From Terriglobia bacterium (GTDB lineage Bacteria > Acidobacteriota > Terriglobia > Terriglobales > Acidobacteriaceae): DNA of 64,000 bases. Location of the stretch: positions 35,377 to 99,376 of the forward strand of contig JAIQFO010000017.1 of assembly GCA_020073215.1 (NCBI GenBank). The letters run 5' to 3'. Positions within the stretch are counted from its first letter, which is position 1. Each line of letters begins with the position of its first letter. A model generated the notes under the pieces. The model was not told the DNA's origin, made no database searches, and saw only the letters and a list, made by a program, of their open reading frames with translations. Both the position numbers and the translations under genes were made by a program. Of this stretch, positions 32,547-40,965 are shown in pieces.

Positions 32547-33977
32547 TTGAGTAAAAAGAAACCAGCGCCACTCGTGGCCATTGTTGGAAGGCCGAACGTC
32601 GGCAAATCGACACTCTTCAATCATCTGACCGGATCGCGGCGCGCCATCGTCGGCGACGAGCCCGGCATCACCCGCGACCGCCTCTATGGCGACGTGGAAT
32701 GGCGTGGCCACGAGTTCCGCGTGGTGGATACGGGCGGCATCCTTCCCGACGACAAAGACTTCATCCCGGCGGAAATCTTTCGCCAGGCCAAGGTCGCGTT
32801 CGAAGAAGCGGCGGCCATTGTGATGGTCGTCGATGCCCGGACTGAGATCGCGGGGCCCGACCGCGAATTGGCTCGACTGCTGGCGCGCACCGGCAAGCCA
32901 CTCTTTCTTGCCGTCAACAAGATGGACTCCGACAAGCAGGATTCGTTGCTGGGCGAATTTCATTCGCTCGGAATGCGGAATATATTTCCGGTTTCTGCTG
33001 AACATGGACGCGGTGTCGACGATCTGCTGGACGCTATCCTTCTCGTGCTGCCCGCAAAACCAAAGGCAACCAAAGAGGACACTGAGGTCACAGAGGAATT
33101 GACGGGGGAAGGCACACCGACTCCCGAGGAGCCGCATGAAATCAGGGTGGCCATCATCGGGCATCCGAATGTTGGCAAATCCACGCTGCTGAATCAGCTC
33201 ACCGGAACCGACCGCGCCATCGTTTCGCCCGTTGCCGGCACTACGCGGGATTCCATCGACGAAGTCATCCAGTACAAAGGGCGCAAGATTCGCTTCATCG
33301 ATACGGCCGGCATTCGCCGCAAAGGCAAGACGCGTCTGATGGCCGAGAAACTTTCGGTGGTCATGGCGCGCAAAAACATCGAAGACGCCGACATCGTGCT
33401 CTTCATGGTCGACGCCACCGAGGGCGTCAGCGATCTTGACGCGAACATCGCGGGGTACGCGCACGAAAGCGGACGGTCGGTGATTATCCTGGTTAATAAA
33501 TGGGACCTGGTGGCGAGCGGCGAGAAGCGCGCCATCAGCCAGTCTCGAACCGCTCGCATCCAGGACGCTAAGCGTCCGCAGGATCGTGCGCTCTATGAAG
33601 AGCGCCTGCGCTATGGGCTTAAATTCCTGGCCTACGCTCCCGTACTATTTCTCTCCGCGCACACCGGCAAGGGAACGGAGAAAATTCTTCCTTTGATCGA
33701 GAAGGTCGCCGCCGAGCGCCGCAAGCGCGTCACGACCGGCGAGATGAACCGATTCCTGAAGACGATCGATTTCGACCGCGCCTCGGTTCCGGTTAGCAAG
33801 CGCGTGAGAATCCTCTACATGACGCAGGCGGGAGTGGCGCCGCCGATGTTCGTGCTCTTCACTGACCGCGCCGTGAAGCTGCACTTTTCCTATCAGCGCT
33901 TTCTGGAGAACCAGATTCGCGCTGCTTTTGGCTTTGTTGGCTCGCCTATCTGGATTAAGAACCGGGCGCGCGACTAG
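32547..33977 (+). CDS. der: Ribosome-assembly GTPase Der (EngA)
   Basis: Der has two tandem GTPase domains and a C-terminal KH-like domain and helps assemble the 50S subunit. Visible: first G1 GRPNVGKST (14-22), G3 DTGG, G4 NKMD; second G1 GHPNVGKST (about 205-213), DTAG, NKWD; and the KH-like end (YMTQAGVAPPMFVLFTD). The linker between domains (about residues 171-200) is acidic and reads EDTEVTEELTGEGTPTPEEP; its DNA resembles the CACAGAGG repeat family. The start is TTG 32547. Confidence 0.95.
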   Translation: MSKKKPAPLVAIVGRPNVGKSTLFNHLTGSRRAIVGDEPGITRDRLYGDVEWRGHEFRVVDTGGILPDDKDFIPAEIFRQAKVAFEEAAAIVMVVDARTEIAGPDRELARLLARTGKPLFLAVNKMDSDKQDSLLGEFHSLGMRNIFPVSAEHGRGVDDLLDAILLVLPAKPKATKEDTEVTEELTGEGTPTPEEPHEIRVAIIGHPNVGKSTLLNQLTGTDRAIVSPVAGTTRDSIDEVIQYKGRKIRFIDTAGIRRKGKTRLMAEKLSVVMARKNIEDADIVLFMVDATEGVSDLDANIAGYAHESGRSVIILVNKWDLVASGEKRAISQSRTARIQDAKRPQDRALYEERLRYGLKFLAYAPVLFLSAHTGKGTEKILPLIEKVAAERRKRVTTGEMNRFLKTIDFDRASVPVSKRVRILYMTQAGVAPPMFVLFTDRAVKLHFSYQRFLENQIRAAFGFVGSPIWIKNRARD

Positions 33978-34070
33978 AACTCGTCCAATAGAAACGGTCG
34001 GTGGGGTAACAGCAAGGCTGCACGAACTACCGTTCCGTTCAGTCGTCACACCGGGCCGCCCTCCTGCGCC

Positions 34071-34562
34071 TTACCACGTGAGCCCGCCCGAAGGAGGCGG
34101 CCATTTCCCGAGTAGTTGCCTCAAGATGACGACCTGCCCAATGTGGTAGCTGTTGTGGGAGGCGATGGTGTGGAACATCCGTAGACGGCTAGTCTTGCCA
34201 ATTGCTCCGAGTAGATCGCCCTGGCTAGATCGCCTTTCCAGCTTGTCGAGGCTCACGCGAAAACTCCGAACCGCAAGTTTCCATTCATCCGAGCTTGCCG
34301 GACCGGGGTTGCTCGGCCAACTACCCGCCGCATGCCTGGGAACAGCAGGATCTTCGGCGTCGAGCCACTGCAACACCCAATTCTGCCAGTAGGTAATGTG
34401 TGCCAGCAGTTGAAAAATGGAGTGCGGAACGCCGGGCGGTTGCATGGCGGCGACTCTCCAGTCCAGACCATCAAAAACATTCCTGGTTCCAGCGTGTGCG
34501 CCCTCTCCTGATAAAGCGCGTTTGACTATGTGGCTGAGGGCCTTGTCATTGCTGCTTTTCAT
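34071..34562 (-). CDS. DinB-fold (four-helix) protein
   Basis: A 163-residue DinB/YfiT-superfamily protein: a four-helix bundle with metal-binding His (HITYWQNW, and HNSYHIGQ near the end). The family includes thiol transferases and damage-induced proteins of unknown activity. ATG 34562 is preceded by GAGG. It is convergent with der and probably monocistronic. Confidence 0.85.
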   Translation of the reverse strand: MKSSNDKALSHIVKRALSGEGAHAGTRNVFDGLDWRVAAMQPPGVPHSIFQLLAHITYWQNWVLQWLDAEDPAVPRHAAGSWPSNPGPASSDEWKLAVRSFRVSLDKLERRSSQGDLLGAIGKTSRLRMFHTIASHNSYHIGQVVILRQLLGKWPPPSGGLTW

Positions 34563-34671
34563 GGCACGCCTCTTTTCCAGTATGGTTGCGTCATCGGTCT
34601 TGGTGAAGGAGTTGCAGGGCCACCTCCCAAGAAATGACCACGCAGTCTGAATGCCTTGCCCGGGCAGGTCG

Positions 34672-35064
34672 TCATGTGGACGTTGTGCCTGCCAGCCATC
34701 GGCAAGCACCGCGCACCAGCATCCACAGCAGGTAATAGAACAACGTTATGAAAAGAACCATTGTTGCACGCACTAGGATCGACACCGGTGCTCCGAGAAA
34801 CCGAGAAGGCAGGTTCAGGACGAAAGCGGCCATCGATCCCGCGAAGAGTCCCAGGAACGCTCCCCAGAGCGGCAATCGTTTCGGCATCCAGGTCGAGGGT
34901 GTCAGCACGGCCCAGACTCCCCACGCGAGCGGTGCGCAACACCAGAGAATGGTGATGGGATAGATCCTTTCGAACTTGAGACTAGGTATGAGGCTCAGAG
35001 TGATGGCGGCGATCGCAATGCCGATGGAAGCGATCGCAGTACCGGCGGCAAATCGTTGAAACAT
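34672..35064 (-). CDS. Small four-helix membrane protein, unknown
   Basis: A 130-residue protein with four hydrophobic segments (near residues 6-24, 35-53, 66-85, 98-118). ATG 35064 follows GGGAGG with 5 bases spacing, better than the GTG two codons earlier. No family motif is recognised. It lies 109 bases upstream of the DinB-fold gene on the same strand. Confidence 0.7.
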   Translation of the reverse strand: MFQRFAAGTAIASIGIAIAAITLSLIPSLKFERIYPITILWCCAPLAWGVWAVLTPSTWMPKRLPLWGAFLGLFAGSMAAFVLNLPSRFLGAPVSILVRATMVLFITLFYYLLWMLVRGACRWLAGTTST

Positions 35065-35206
35065 AGTCACCTCCCTGCCGACGATTATCCTGCGCCCGTA
35101 GCTAGAAAGTCAGTGACCCGGGACCTCTGTTTCTTACGATGGCACGAGAGCAACCAAGCACGCGCACTATTTGCCGCTCGTTCGCGGCCCTGGTGACAAA
35201 TAGCTC

Positions 35207-35668
35207 CTACCCTGCCATCGGAACATGCTTCCCGTCCTCCGTAAGCAGGCCCACGCGGTCGACCCCGGCGATCCGGGCTATTGCGATCACGTCCGCCACG
35301 TCCTGGAACTCGATGTCGTTATCGGCTTCGATGTAGGCGATCCGCTCCACGCGGATGGCGAAAATATCCCGCAGGCGTTCGCGGAGGTGATCCCATTCCA
35401 CCGGCTCTTCATTCACCAACACCTGCGGATGCTCCGCTCCCGGCTTGGCATGATGGATCTGAATGACGATCGTCGCCTGCGGCGGCGGGATCGAGTTGCC
35501 GGTTGGACTGGGCTGCTGCGGAATCTCCGCCTGCAAACCGGTTGACCGCTGCTCGATTACGACCACCATGAACACGATGATGAGCACCAGCAGAACGTCA
35601 ATCAGGGGAGTGACATTCATTCTTGGGCCTGTCGAAGACGAACCGCCGCCTGCCGTGGAGAATGCCAT
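35207..35668 (-). CDS. exbD: ExbD/TolR-type biopolymer transport protein
   Basis: ExbD works with ExbB and TonB to use the proton gradient at the inner membrane. The 153-residue protein has the N-terminal MNVTPLIDVLLVLIIVF segment with the conserved Asp in the membrane helix, then a periplasmic domain ending in RIAGVDRVGLLTE. ATG 35668 is preceded by GAGGAAG. No exbB or tonB is adjacent; a TonB-family gene is at 19467 and a TonB-dependent receptor at 51423. Confidence 0.92.
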   Translation of the reverse strand: MAFSTAGGGSSSTGPRMNVTPLIDVLLVLIIVFMVVVIEQRSTGLQAEIPQQPSPTGNSIPPPQATIVIQIHHAKPGAEHPQVLVNEEPVEWDHLRERLRDIFAIRVERIAYIEADNDIEFQDVADVIAIARIAGVDRVGLLTEDGKHVPMAG

Positions 35669-36005
35669 TGCATCTTCCTCTCGTTGGATGGAGAACCGGC
35701 ACGCGCGTGTCTGAATCATTGGACACCCGGATGATGCGGAGAGTTCCACGGTTGGCTCTTTCGTTGGTTTTGTTTTGTGTAACACGCGGTAAAGTGGGCG
35801 GATGCTCAGGATGGCGACGAATTCCTGTTCCCGGAAGGTTTGTGCCGGGAGTAGGGGTCCCTTCGGCAAGCTCAGGGCGGGCTCTTCGACTCCGCTCAGG
35901 ATGACAGCGCGGGTGATTGCGAATTGCCCGCTTCCTGCAGCGGTCAGCTAGAATCGAATGTTCATGCAGCGTGTTGCTCATTTCAGTCCCATAGATCTAA
36001 GGATC
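35669..36005. other. Intergenic region with a repeat fragment
   Basis: A 337-base gap between divergent genes. It contains a diverged TCGAAG/ATGACA repeat (35850-35912: CCCTTCGGCAAGCTCAGGG and CTTCGACTCCGCTCAGGATGACA). I see no gene in the rest; promoters for exbD and the 36006 gene must lie here. Confidence 0.55.
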
Positions 36006-36827
36006 ATGTTGAACGATCGCTGGCCGGTCGCACTTGCATCTTTTTTTTGCGCGCTCACTCTCTTCCTGTTCACGGTGCCTGCACGCGCCCAGGACAACTA
36101 CGAAATCCAGGTCTACAGCTCCGAAGCTACGCCCAAGAACGACACCATGGTGGAGATCCATTCCAACTTCACCGTGGACGGCTCGAAGCGGGCGATTAAC
36201 GGCGTTGCCCCTACGAATCACGCCATGCACGAGACTTTGGAGATCACACATGGCTGGACGGACTGGTTCGAGACCGGGTTCTATGTATTTTCGAGTATTC
36301 AACCCAATGACGGTTGGAACTGGGTGGGCGATCATATTCGTCCGCGCTTCACGGCTCCCGAGTCGTGGCACTTGCCGGTGGGTTTGAGTCTCTCTCAGGA
36401 AATTGGGTATCAGCGGCGGAAGTTTGCGGAGGACAGTTGGAACTATGAGATTCGCCCCATCATCGACAAGAAACTGGGGCGCTGGTATTTTTCGTTTAAC
36501 CCGGCGTTTGACCGGGCTTTGCATGGGCTGAACACGGGCCGGGGATGGGAATTTTCTCCGAATGTGAAACTTGGCTTTGATTTTACAAAGAAGATTACTG
36601 GCGGTTTTGAATACTACGGGGCGCTTGGGCCGGTCTCAAGCTTCGATCCCATTTCTCAACAGTCGCAGCAGATCTTTCCTACCATTGACCTCAATTTGTC
36701 GCCGACCTGGGAATTTAACTTTGGCGCGGGCGTGGATGTCTCCAACTCCGCCGACCATCTGATCATCAAGTGCATCGTTGGACGGCGGTTTAGCTGGGGA
36801 CGCAAGGCCAGCACCGCGCAAAAGTAG
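36006..36827 (+). CDS. Exported protein, probable outer-membrane beta-barrel
   Basis: ATG 36006 gives a signal peptide ending in FTVPARA-Q (about residues 1-29). The 273-residue protein has many alternating aromatic/polar strands (WYFSFNPAFDRAL, FGAGVDVSNSADH) and ends with a strand-like IVGRRFSW, typical of beta-barrels or surface-exposed transporters. The first residues after the signal (DNYEIQVYSSEATPKNDTMVEIH) may form the plug or N-terminal domain. I do not recognise a specific substrate. It is followed by a perfect inverted repeat. Confidence 0.7.
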   Translation: MLNDRWPVALASFFCALTLFLFTVPARAQDNYEIQVYSSEATPKNDTMVEIHSNFTVDGSKRAINGVAPTNHAMHETLEITHGWTDWFETGFYVFSSIQPNDGWNWVGDHIRPRFTAPESWHLPVGLSLSQEIGYQRRKFAEDSWNYEIRPIIDKKLGRWYFSFNPAFDRALHGLNTGRGWEFSPNVKLGFDFTKKITGGFEYYGALGPVSSFDPISQQSQQIFPTIDLNLSPTWEFNFGAGVDVSNSADHLIIKCIVGRRFSWGRKASTAQK

Positions 36828-36845
36828 TCTCAGCGTGAGGTCCCG

Positions 36846-36927
36846 TTGTCATCCTGAGCGAAGCGAAGGACCTGCTTTCTTTCCCGTGCACGAGACAACA
36901 GGTCCTTCGCTTCGCTCAGGATGACAA
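36846..36927. repeat. Perfect 29-base inverted repeat between convergent genes
   Basis: The left arm is 36846-36874, the right arm 36899-36927, exact reverse complements, with a 24-base loop. The arms contain GAGCGAAGCGAAGGACCTG. Its placement between convergent genes suits a two-way terminator, but there is no T-run. It is like the intergenic TCATCCTGAGC repeats. Confidence 0.85.
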
Positions 36928-36952
36928 GCCAAACGAATGTCCGTAGATTTTG

Positions 36953-38122
36953 CTAACCGATGGGCTCGGCCGAGGGCGGCAGCGGAGGGGGTTCGAACGG
37001 CGGGGGAGATTCCGGAACTGGGGGCATTTCCGGAGCAACAGGCGCGGGAGTCGGTACGGGGTGCAGCAGCGCGTCGAGAGCCCCATAGCGAGCGGCTAGA
37101 AAATACATCGCATACGCCGGGAAGAACACCGTGGCGGGCACGCACACCAGCGCGACCAGGTAAATCAGCAGAACGAATAGGACGCTTCCGAAGATAATTG
37201 CCAGACTGATCGTTGTCACATTCCATCCCATCCCGGCCGCACTGCCGGCCACCACGGCAACCACACCAGGAACCATGACGAAAAGCACCGGGACGATCGC
37301 GATGATGGTGAACAGGATTCCCGCCGCAATGGAGAGCACGAGTTTGAGGAGCAGATAGACCGCATAGCGCCCCTTCTCTCGTCCGATCATCCCCAGCAAA
37401 CGGTGCCAGCCGTCGGCGAAGTCGAGGTTCTCAAGGGCCATAAGCGGCACCAGAAAATCTTTAGCCAGCACTTGAACCACAGCGGCGGCCAGCGCGAATA
37501 CTACGACCACGCCCACGAGCAAAATCACTCCGACAATCAGCCGCCCGATGTGATGCCGCAGATCTGTCGTCCACCCCGCAGCCACAGCCAGGGCCAACGG
37601 CAAGCCAACCAGAACCGCCAGAGACAGCAACGTCGAAAGCAGAAACACAATCTGCCACAGAAAGAATCGGCCACCAGCGCGCCGCCATTTTTGCCAGCCT
37701 TCGCCAATCGAACATTGCCGCCGCAGAACCGAGTCGAACAGGATGAACCGGAACACGCTGTTGATGTACAGGAAGACGAACGCCAGCACGACTGCGACAA
37801 AGACTCCCACAACAATCAATCCGATGAACTGCCCGATGTGCTCGGAGATGTGTGCGGGATTGAAGGGAGGCCAACCAGACGGCAGACCCGAAGACAAGAG
37901 AAACCCTTGCCCGCTGCGGCGCGGCTGATTGACCGGAAAGTTGAAATTGAAATTGCATCCGCCGACATGCAGTTCCGCCGCCAGAATCCCCACCAACGCC
38001 AGGCGAGACCATTGCCCCCAGCGGAAACGAGTAAAGAGTTGTTCCCGCACGTGCTGCAGGGCGGGCTGCACACAATCAACGGCAGAAACTGGCAAGGGAT
38101 CACCTCGTACTGACGCCGTCAA
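36953..38122 (-). CDS. Multi-pass membrane protein, unknown
   Basis: A 389-residue protein with about six hydrophobic helices (near 95-120, 155-185, 190-215, 255-300 and 305-335) and a proline-rich cytoplasmic end (PPVPESPPPFEPPPLPP). The start is TTG 38122, with another TTG ten codons later. No transporter signature or enzyme motif is visible. It may belong to the DUF-type membrane proteins that accompany permeases, as it lies just downstream of the two MacB-type permeases on the same strand. Function unknown. Confidence 0.7.
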   Translation of the reverse strand: MTASVRGDPLPVSAVDCVQPALQHVREQLFTRFRWGQWSRLALVGILAAELHVGGCNFNFNFPVNQPRRSGQGFLLSSGLPSGWPPFNPAHISEHIGQFIGLIVVGVFVAVVLAFVFLYINSVFRFILFDSVLRRQCSIGEGWQKWRRAGGRFFLWQIVFLLSTLLSLAVLVGLPLALAVAAGWTTDLRHHIGRLIVGVILLVGVVVVFALAAAVVQVLAKDFLVPLMALENLDFADGWHRLLGMIGREKGRYAVYLLLKLVLSIAAGILFTIIAIVPVLFVMVPGVVAVVAGSAAGMGWNVTTISLAIIFGSVLFVLLIYLVALVCVPATVFFPAYAMYFLAARYGALDALLHPVPTPAPVAPEMPPVPESPPPFEPPPLPPSAEPIG

Positions 38123-38162
38123 GGTATCGCGGGGAGAGTTGCGGCGTCAATGACCAATGTCC

Positions 38163-38230
38163 GGTGGAGCGCCGGGCGTCCTCGCCCGGCAACCTCCACG
38201 CCGGACGGGCGAGGGCGCCCGTCTCTCCAC
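38163..38230. repeat. Family B composite element (two hairpins)
   Basis: GCCGGGCG-TCCT-CGCCCGGC (38171-38190), then GGACGGGCG-AGGG-CGCCCGTC (38203-38223), flanked by GGTGGAG and CTCCAC. It sits between the membrane gene and the permease. Confidence 0.8.
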
Positions 38231-38236
38231 GGACGG

Positions 38237-39493
38237 TCACTCGTATCGCAGCGCTTCGACGGGATCCAGGTTCGCTGCTCTTGACGCGGGAATCAGGGCG
38301 CTCAGGACGCCGACCACCAACAACACCAACGTTGAAATCATGATGGTGAAGAACGAAATTCTGAGGTGGATATCGGCTTTGCCGGAGTTGTCTTCGAACA
38401 GCGGGCCCATCAGCGGAAGCGTCCCCACGCCCGCCGCAACCACATAGGACACGACGATCCCGATCACCCCACCGAGGAGCATGATGAGCAGGGTCTCAGC
38501 CAGGAATTGGGTCTTGATGTGCCACTTGCGAGCGCCCAGAGCGCGTTGCAGGCCGATTTCCCGAATGCGCTCATCGACGGAAACGAGCATGATGTTCATC
38601 ACTCCGACGCCGCCGATCCCGAGCGTCAGAATGCCGATAAAGATCAGCAGCACTTGCAGACCGACAGTGATGCCATTGATTACGGGACGGAACTCTTCGC
38701 GGCCGAACATCTGGATTGCTTTCTTGTCGGTGGGCGAGAATTGCTGGCGCGTGGCGAGCGCGGCGAGAACCTGCGCTTCCGCGCGCGCCTCGAACTGCGG
38801 AGCGATGGGCTCAAACACCAGTACGCTGCCGTATTTCGCGTTCCAAAGATCATTGGCCGCGGAGTAGGGGATCCACGTCGACTCATCGTCACTGGAAAAA
38901 TAGTTGCTCAATTGGATCTTGCGGTCCATGGTGCCGATGACAGTAAACCGCACTCCTGCGATGAGCACCGTTTCGCCCACGGCGGGGCGTCCGCCGAACA
39001 GCTGCTCGCGGACGCGCGCTCCCAGAAACACGACACGGCGGCGTTCGAATTGATCGAGCGAGTTGATCCAGCGGCCTTCCGAGGGTTGTTCATTGCGCAT
39101 GTCGCCGTATTCGGGGCATACGCCGCGGACGGGCGCGGTGCCCACCATGCGATTTCCATAGGCGATGCCGGGACGGCGCACGGTTTCGAGGCAGGCGTGG
39201 CGCACATAGTTGGCGGTTTCTTTGATCATGTCGACGTCAGCCTGCTCGAGGACAACTTTCTTGCCGGCTCGTTGGCCTCCGGGCTGTTCGCTGGTCTGCT
39301 GGGGCCAGCAGATGACAGCGCCTTTGCCGAAGGCGTCGAAGCCACTGACCAGAATTTCGCGGAAGCTGCCGCCGTATGCGATCAGCAGTGTAAAGGTGGC
39401 GATCCCCCACACGATGCCGAGCATGGTGAGCGCGCTGCGCGTGCGGTTGAGGCGCAAGGCAATCCAGGCTTCGCTGAGGATTTGATAGGTCAT
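38237..39493 (-). CDS. MacB/FtsX-type ABC transporter permease, second of pair
   Basis: A 418-residue permease: one N-terminal membrane helix (LTMLGIVWGIATFTLLIAYG), a large periplasmic MacB-type domain, and three C-terminal helices with the typical VDERIREIGLQRALGA cytoplasmic motif, ending DPVEALRYE. These mechanotransmission transporters move envelope substrates using a separate ATPase. It overlaps closely with the upstream permease gene (a one-base gap) and is cotranscribed. Confidence 0.9.
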   Translation of the reverse strand: MTYQILSEAWIALRLNRTRSALTMLGIVWGIATFTLLIAYGGSFREILVSGFDAFGKGAVICWPQQTSEQPGGQRAGKKVVLEQADVDMIKETANYVRHACLETVRRPGIAYGNRMVGTAPVRGVCPEYGDMRNEQPSEGRWINSLDQFERRRVVFLGARVREQLFGGRPAVGETVLIAGVRFTVIGTMDRKIQLSNYFSSDDESTWIPYSAANDLWNAKYGSVLVFEPIAPQFEARAEAQVLAALATRQQFSPTDKKAIQMFGREEFRPVINGITVGLQVLLIFIGILTLGIGGVGVMNIMLVSVDERIREIGLQRALGARKWHIKTQFLAETLLIMLLGGVIGIVVSYVVAAGVGTLPLMGPLFEDNSGKADIHLRISFFTIMISTLVLLVVGVLSALIPASRAANLDPVEALRYE

Positions 39494-39494
39494 G

Positions 39495-40754
39495 TTAGCC
39501 GCCTGCCTCGTGGCGCAAGGCTTCTATGGGATCGATGGCAGCGGCGCGGCGTGCCGGGTAGAGGGCGGACAAGATGGCGATCGTCCCTAAAACTAGCAGA
39601 GCCAACGTTCCGGTTTGCCACGTCGGCAACAGGCCGGCGAAAAAGTCCGGCATCGGCAACAGGTTCACCAACGCGCACAGGCCGAAGGCAATGACGAGGC
39701 CCGTGCCGCCGCTGATCATCGCGACGATGAGCGCTTCTAAAAAGAACTGCCGCAGGATGCTGTTGGCAGGAGCTCCGATGGCTTTGCGGACTCCGATCTC
39801 GCGGGTGCGCTCGCGAACCGCTACCAACATCACGTTCATGACCCCGAGGCCGCCGAGAAACAACGTTACGATGCCGACCGCGCCCAGAAAGTACTTCATG
39901 CCATCGGTCATGGTGCGGAACGCTTTTGCTTCCTTAATGGTGTCCCAGATGGGGCAAGCTTCTTTGTCGTTGGGATCGAAGTTGTGCAGTCTCCCCAACA
40001 CCCGCCTGATCTCTCCCTTGCACGCTTCGTGGTGCTCGACGGAGCGCGGCACGACCAGCAACTGGTCGAAGGTCTCCGGCGTACCCGGCGGCTTATCGGG
40101 AAAATCGCGGCGCATGGCGGAGAACGGGATGAAGATTTTGTTAATGTCCCACCCGTCGTAACTGGAGTCCTGCTTCTTCGACGACATCACGCCGACAACC
40201 GTGAAAGGTATTTCGTTGAGGTAGACGAACTGCCCAACTGCGGGACGGCTGCCGAATAACTGTTTCTTTGCATCAGAGCCGAGGAAAGCCACGCGCCGGT
40301 TTTCGCTGACGTCAGCCTGATCGTAGAAGCGGCCTTCGCTGACGCCGAGGCTGCGAATCTCGGCAAACTCCGGCATCGAGCCGGTTACGGTGAACGCGGC
40401 CGCGTTGAAAGCGGTGTGTGAGCGCACAGTGTTCTGTTCAAGCTCCGGGATTGCGTACTGACAATCAATGGCTTCTTCCTGAAGATGGGGAATATCGGAA
40501 TCAACCCAGTGCACCAGACGGCCAGCCCGCGTGCCACCGGCCTGCAGGCTGGTTCGGCCATGGAAGACGATCATCAGGTCGCGGCCCAGGGTTTCGGCCT
40601 GCTTGGCCTGGCCGACGCGAAGGCCCTCTCCGGCGGCGACCATCAGGACGATCGAGACCACGCCCCAGGCGATTCCGAACATGGTCAGCAACGTGCGGAC
40701 ACGGTGCGCCCAAAGGGTTCGGAACACGTCCTGGATGAGATCACGAAATGACAT
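39495..40754 (-). CDS. MacB/FtsX-type ABC transporter permease, first of pair
   Basis: A paralogue of the neighbouring permease (about 419 residues) with the same plan: VRTLLTMFGIAWGVVSIVLMVAAGEG, a periplasmic domain, and RERTREIGVRKAIGA near the C-terminal helices, ending DPIEALRHEAGG. ATG 40754 is chosen over the TTG two codons upstream. No ATPase or adaptor (MacA-like) is visible on either side, so partners lie elsewhere. Confidence 0.9.
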   Translation of the reverse strand: MSFRDLIQDVFRTLWAHRVRTLLTMFGIAWGVVSIVLMVAAGEGLRVGQAKQAETLGRDLMIVFHGRTSLQAGGTRAGRLVHWVDSDIPHLQEEAIDCQYAIPELEQNTVRSHTAFNAAAFTVTGSMPEFAEIRSLGVSEGRFYDQADVSENRRVAFLGSDAKKQLFGSRPAVGQFVYLNEIPFTVVGVMSSKKQDSSYDGWDINKIFIPFSAMRRDFPDKPPGTPETFDQLLVVPRSVEHHEACKGEIRRVLGRLHNFDPNDKEACPIWDTIKEAKAFRTMTDGMKYFLGAVGIVTLFLGGLGVMNVMLVAVRERTREIGVRKAIGAPANSILRQFFLEALIVAMISGGTGLVIAFGLCALVNLLPMPDFFAGLLPTWQTGTLALLVLGTIAILSALYPARRAAAIDPIEALRHEAGG

Positions 40755-40914
40755 GTCCAAGTTTTCGGCGCGGTTCGCCCGGAAATGAAAAGCGCGGCGT
40801 CCTGGTCAGAGGTACGAGAGGAAAAGAAATTTGGTTCCAACTCTTGGTGCAGGAAACACAATCCCTTGTGGAGATACGGCCGGCCGCGTCTTCGTCGCTA
40901 CGTGGCTCGCAAAG

Positions 40915-40941
40915 GGACGGGCGAGGGCGCCCGTCGCTCCA
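40915..40941. repeat. Family B hairpin, short copy
   Basis: GGACGGGCG-AGGG-CGCCCGTC, then GCTCCA. Between the permease pair and trmFO. Confidence 0.75.
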
Positions 40942-40965
40942 TCGTTCCATCATTCCGTTGTTCGC

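Noticed and set aside
38366..39694. A 442-residue plus-strand frame
   Set aside because: It is antisense to the two permease genes and shows no domain.
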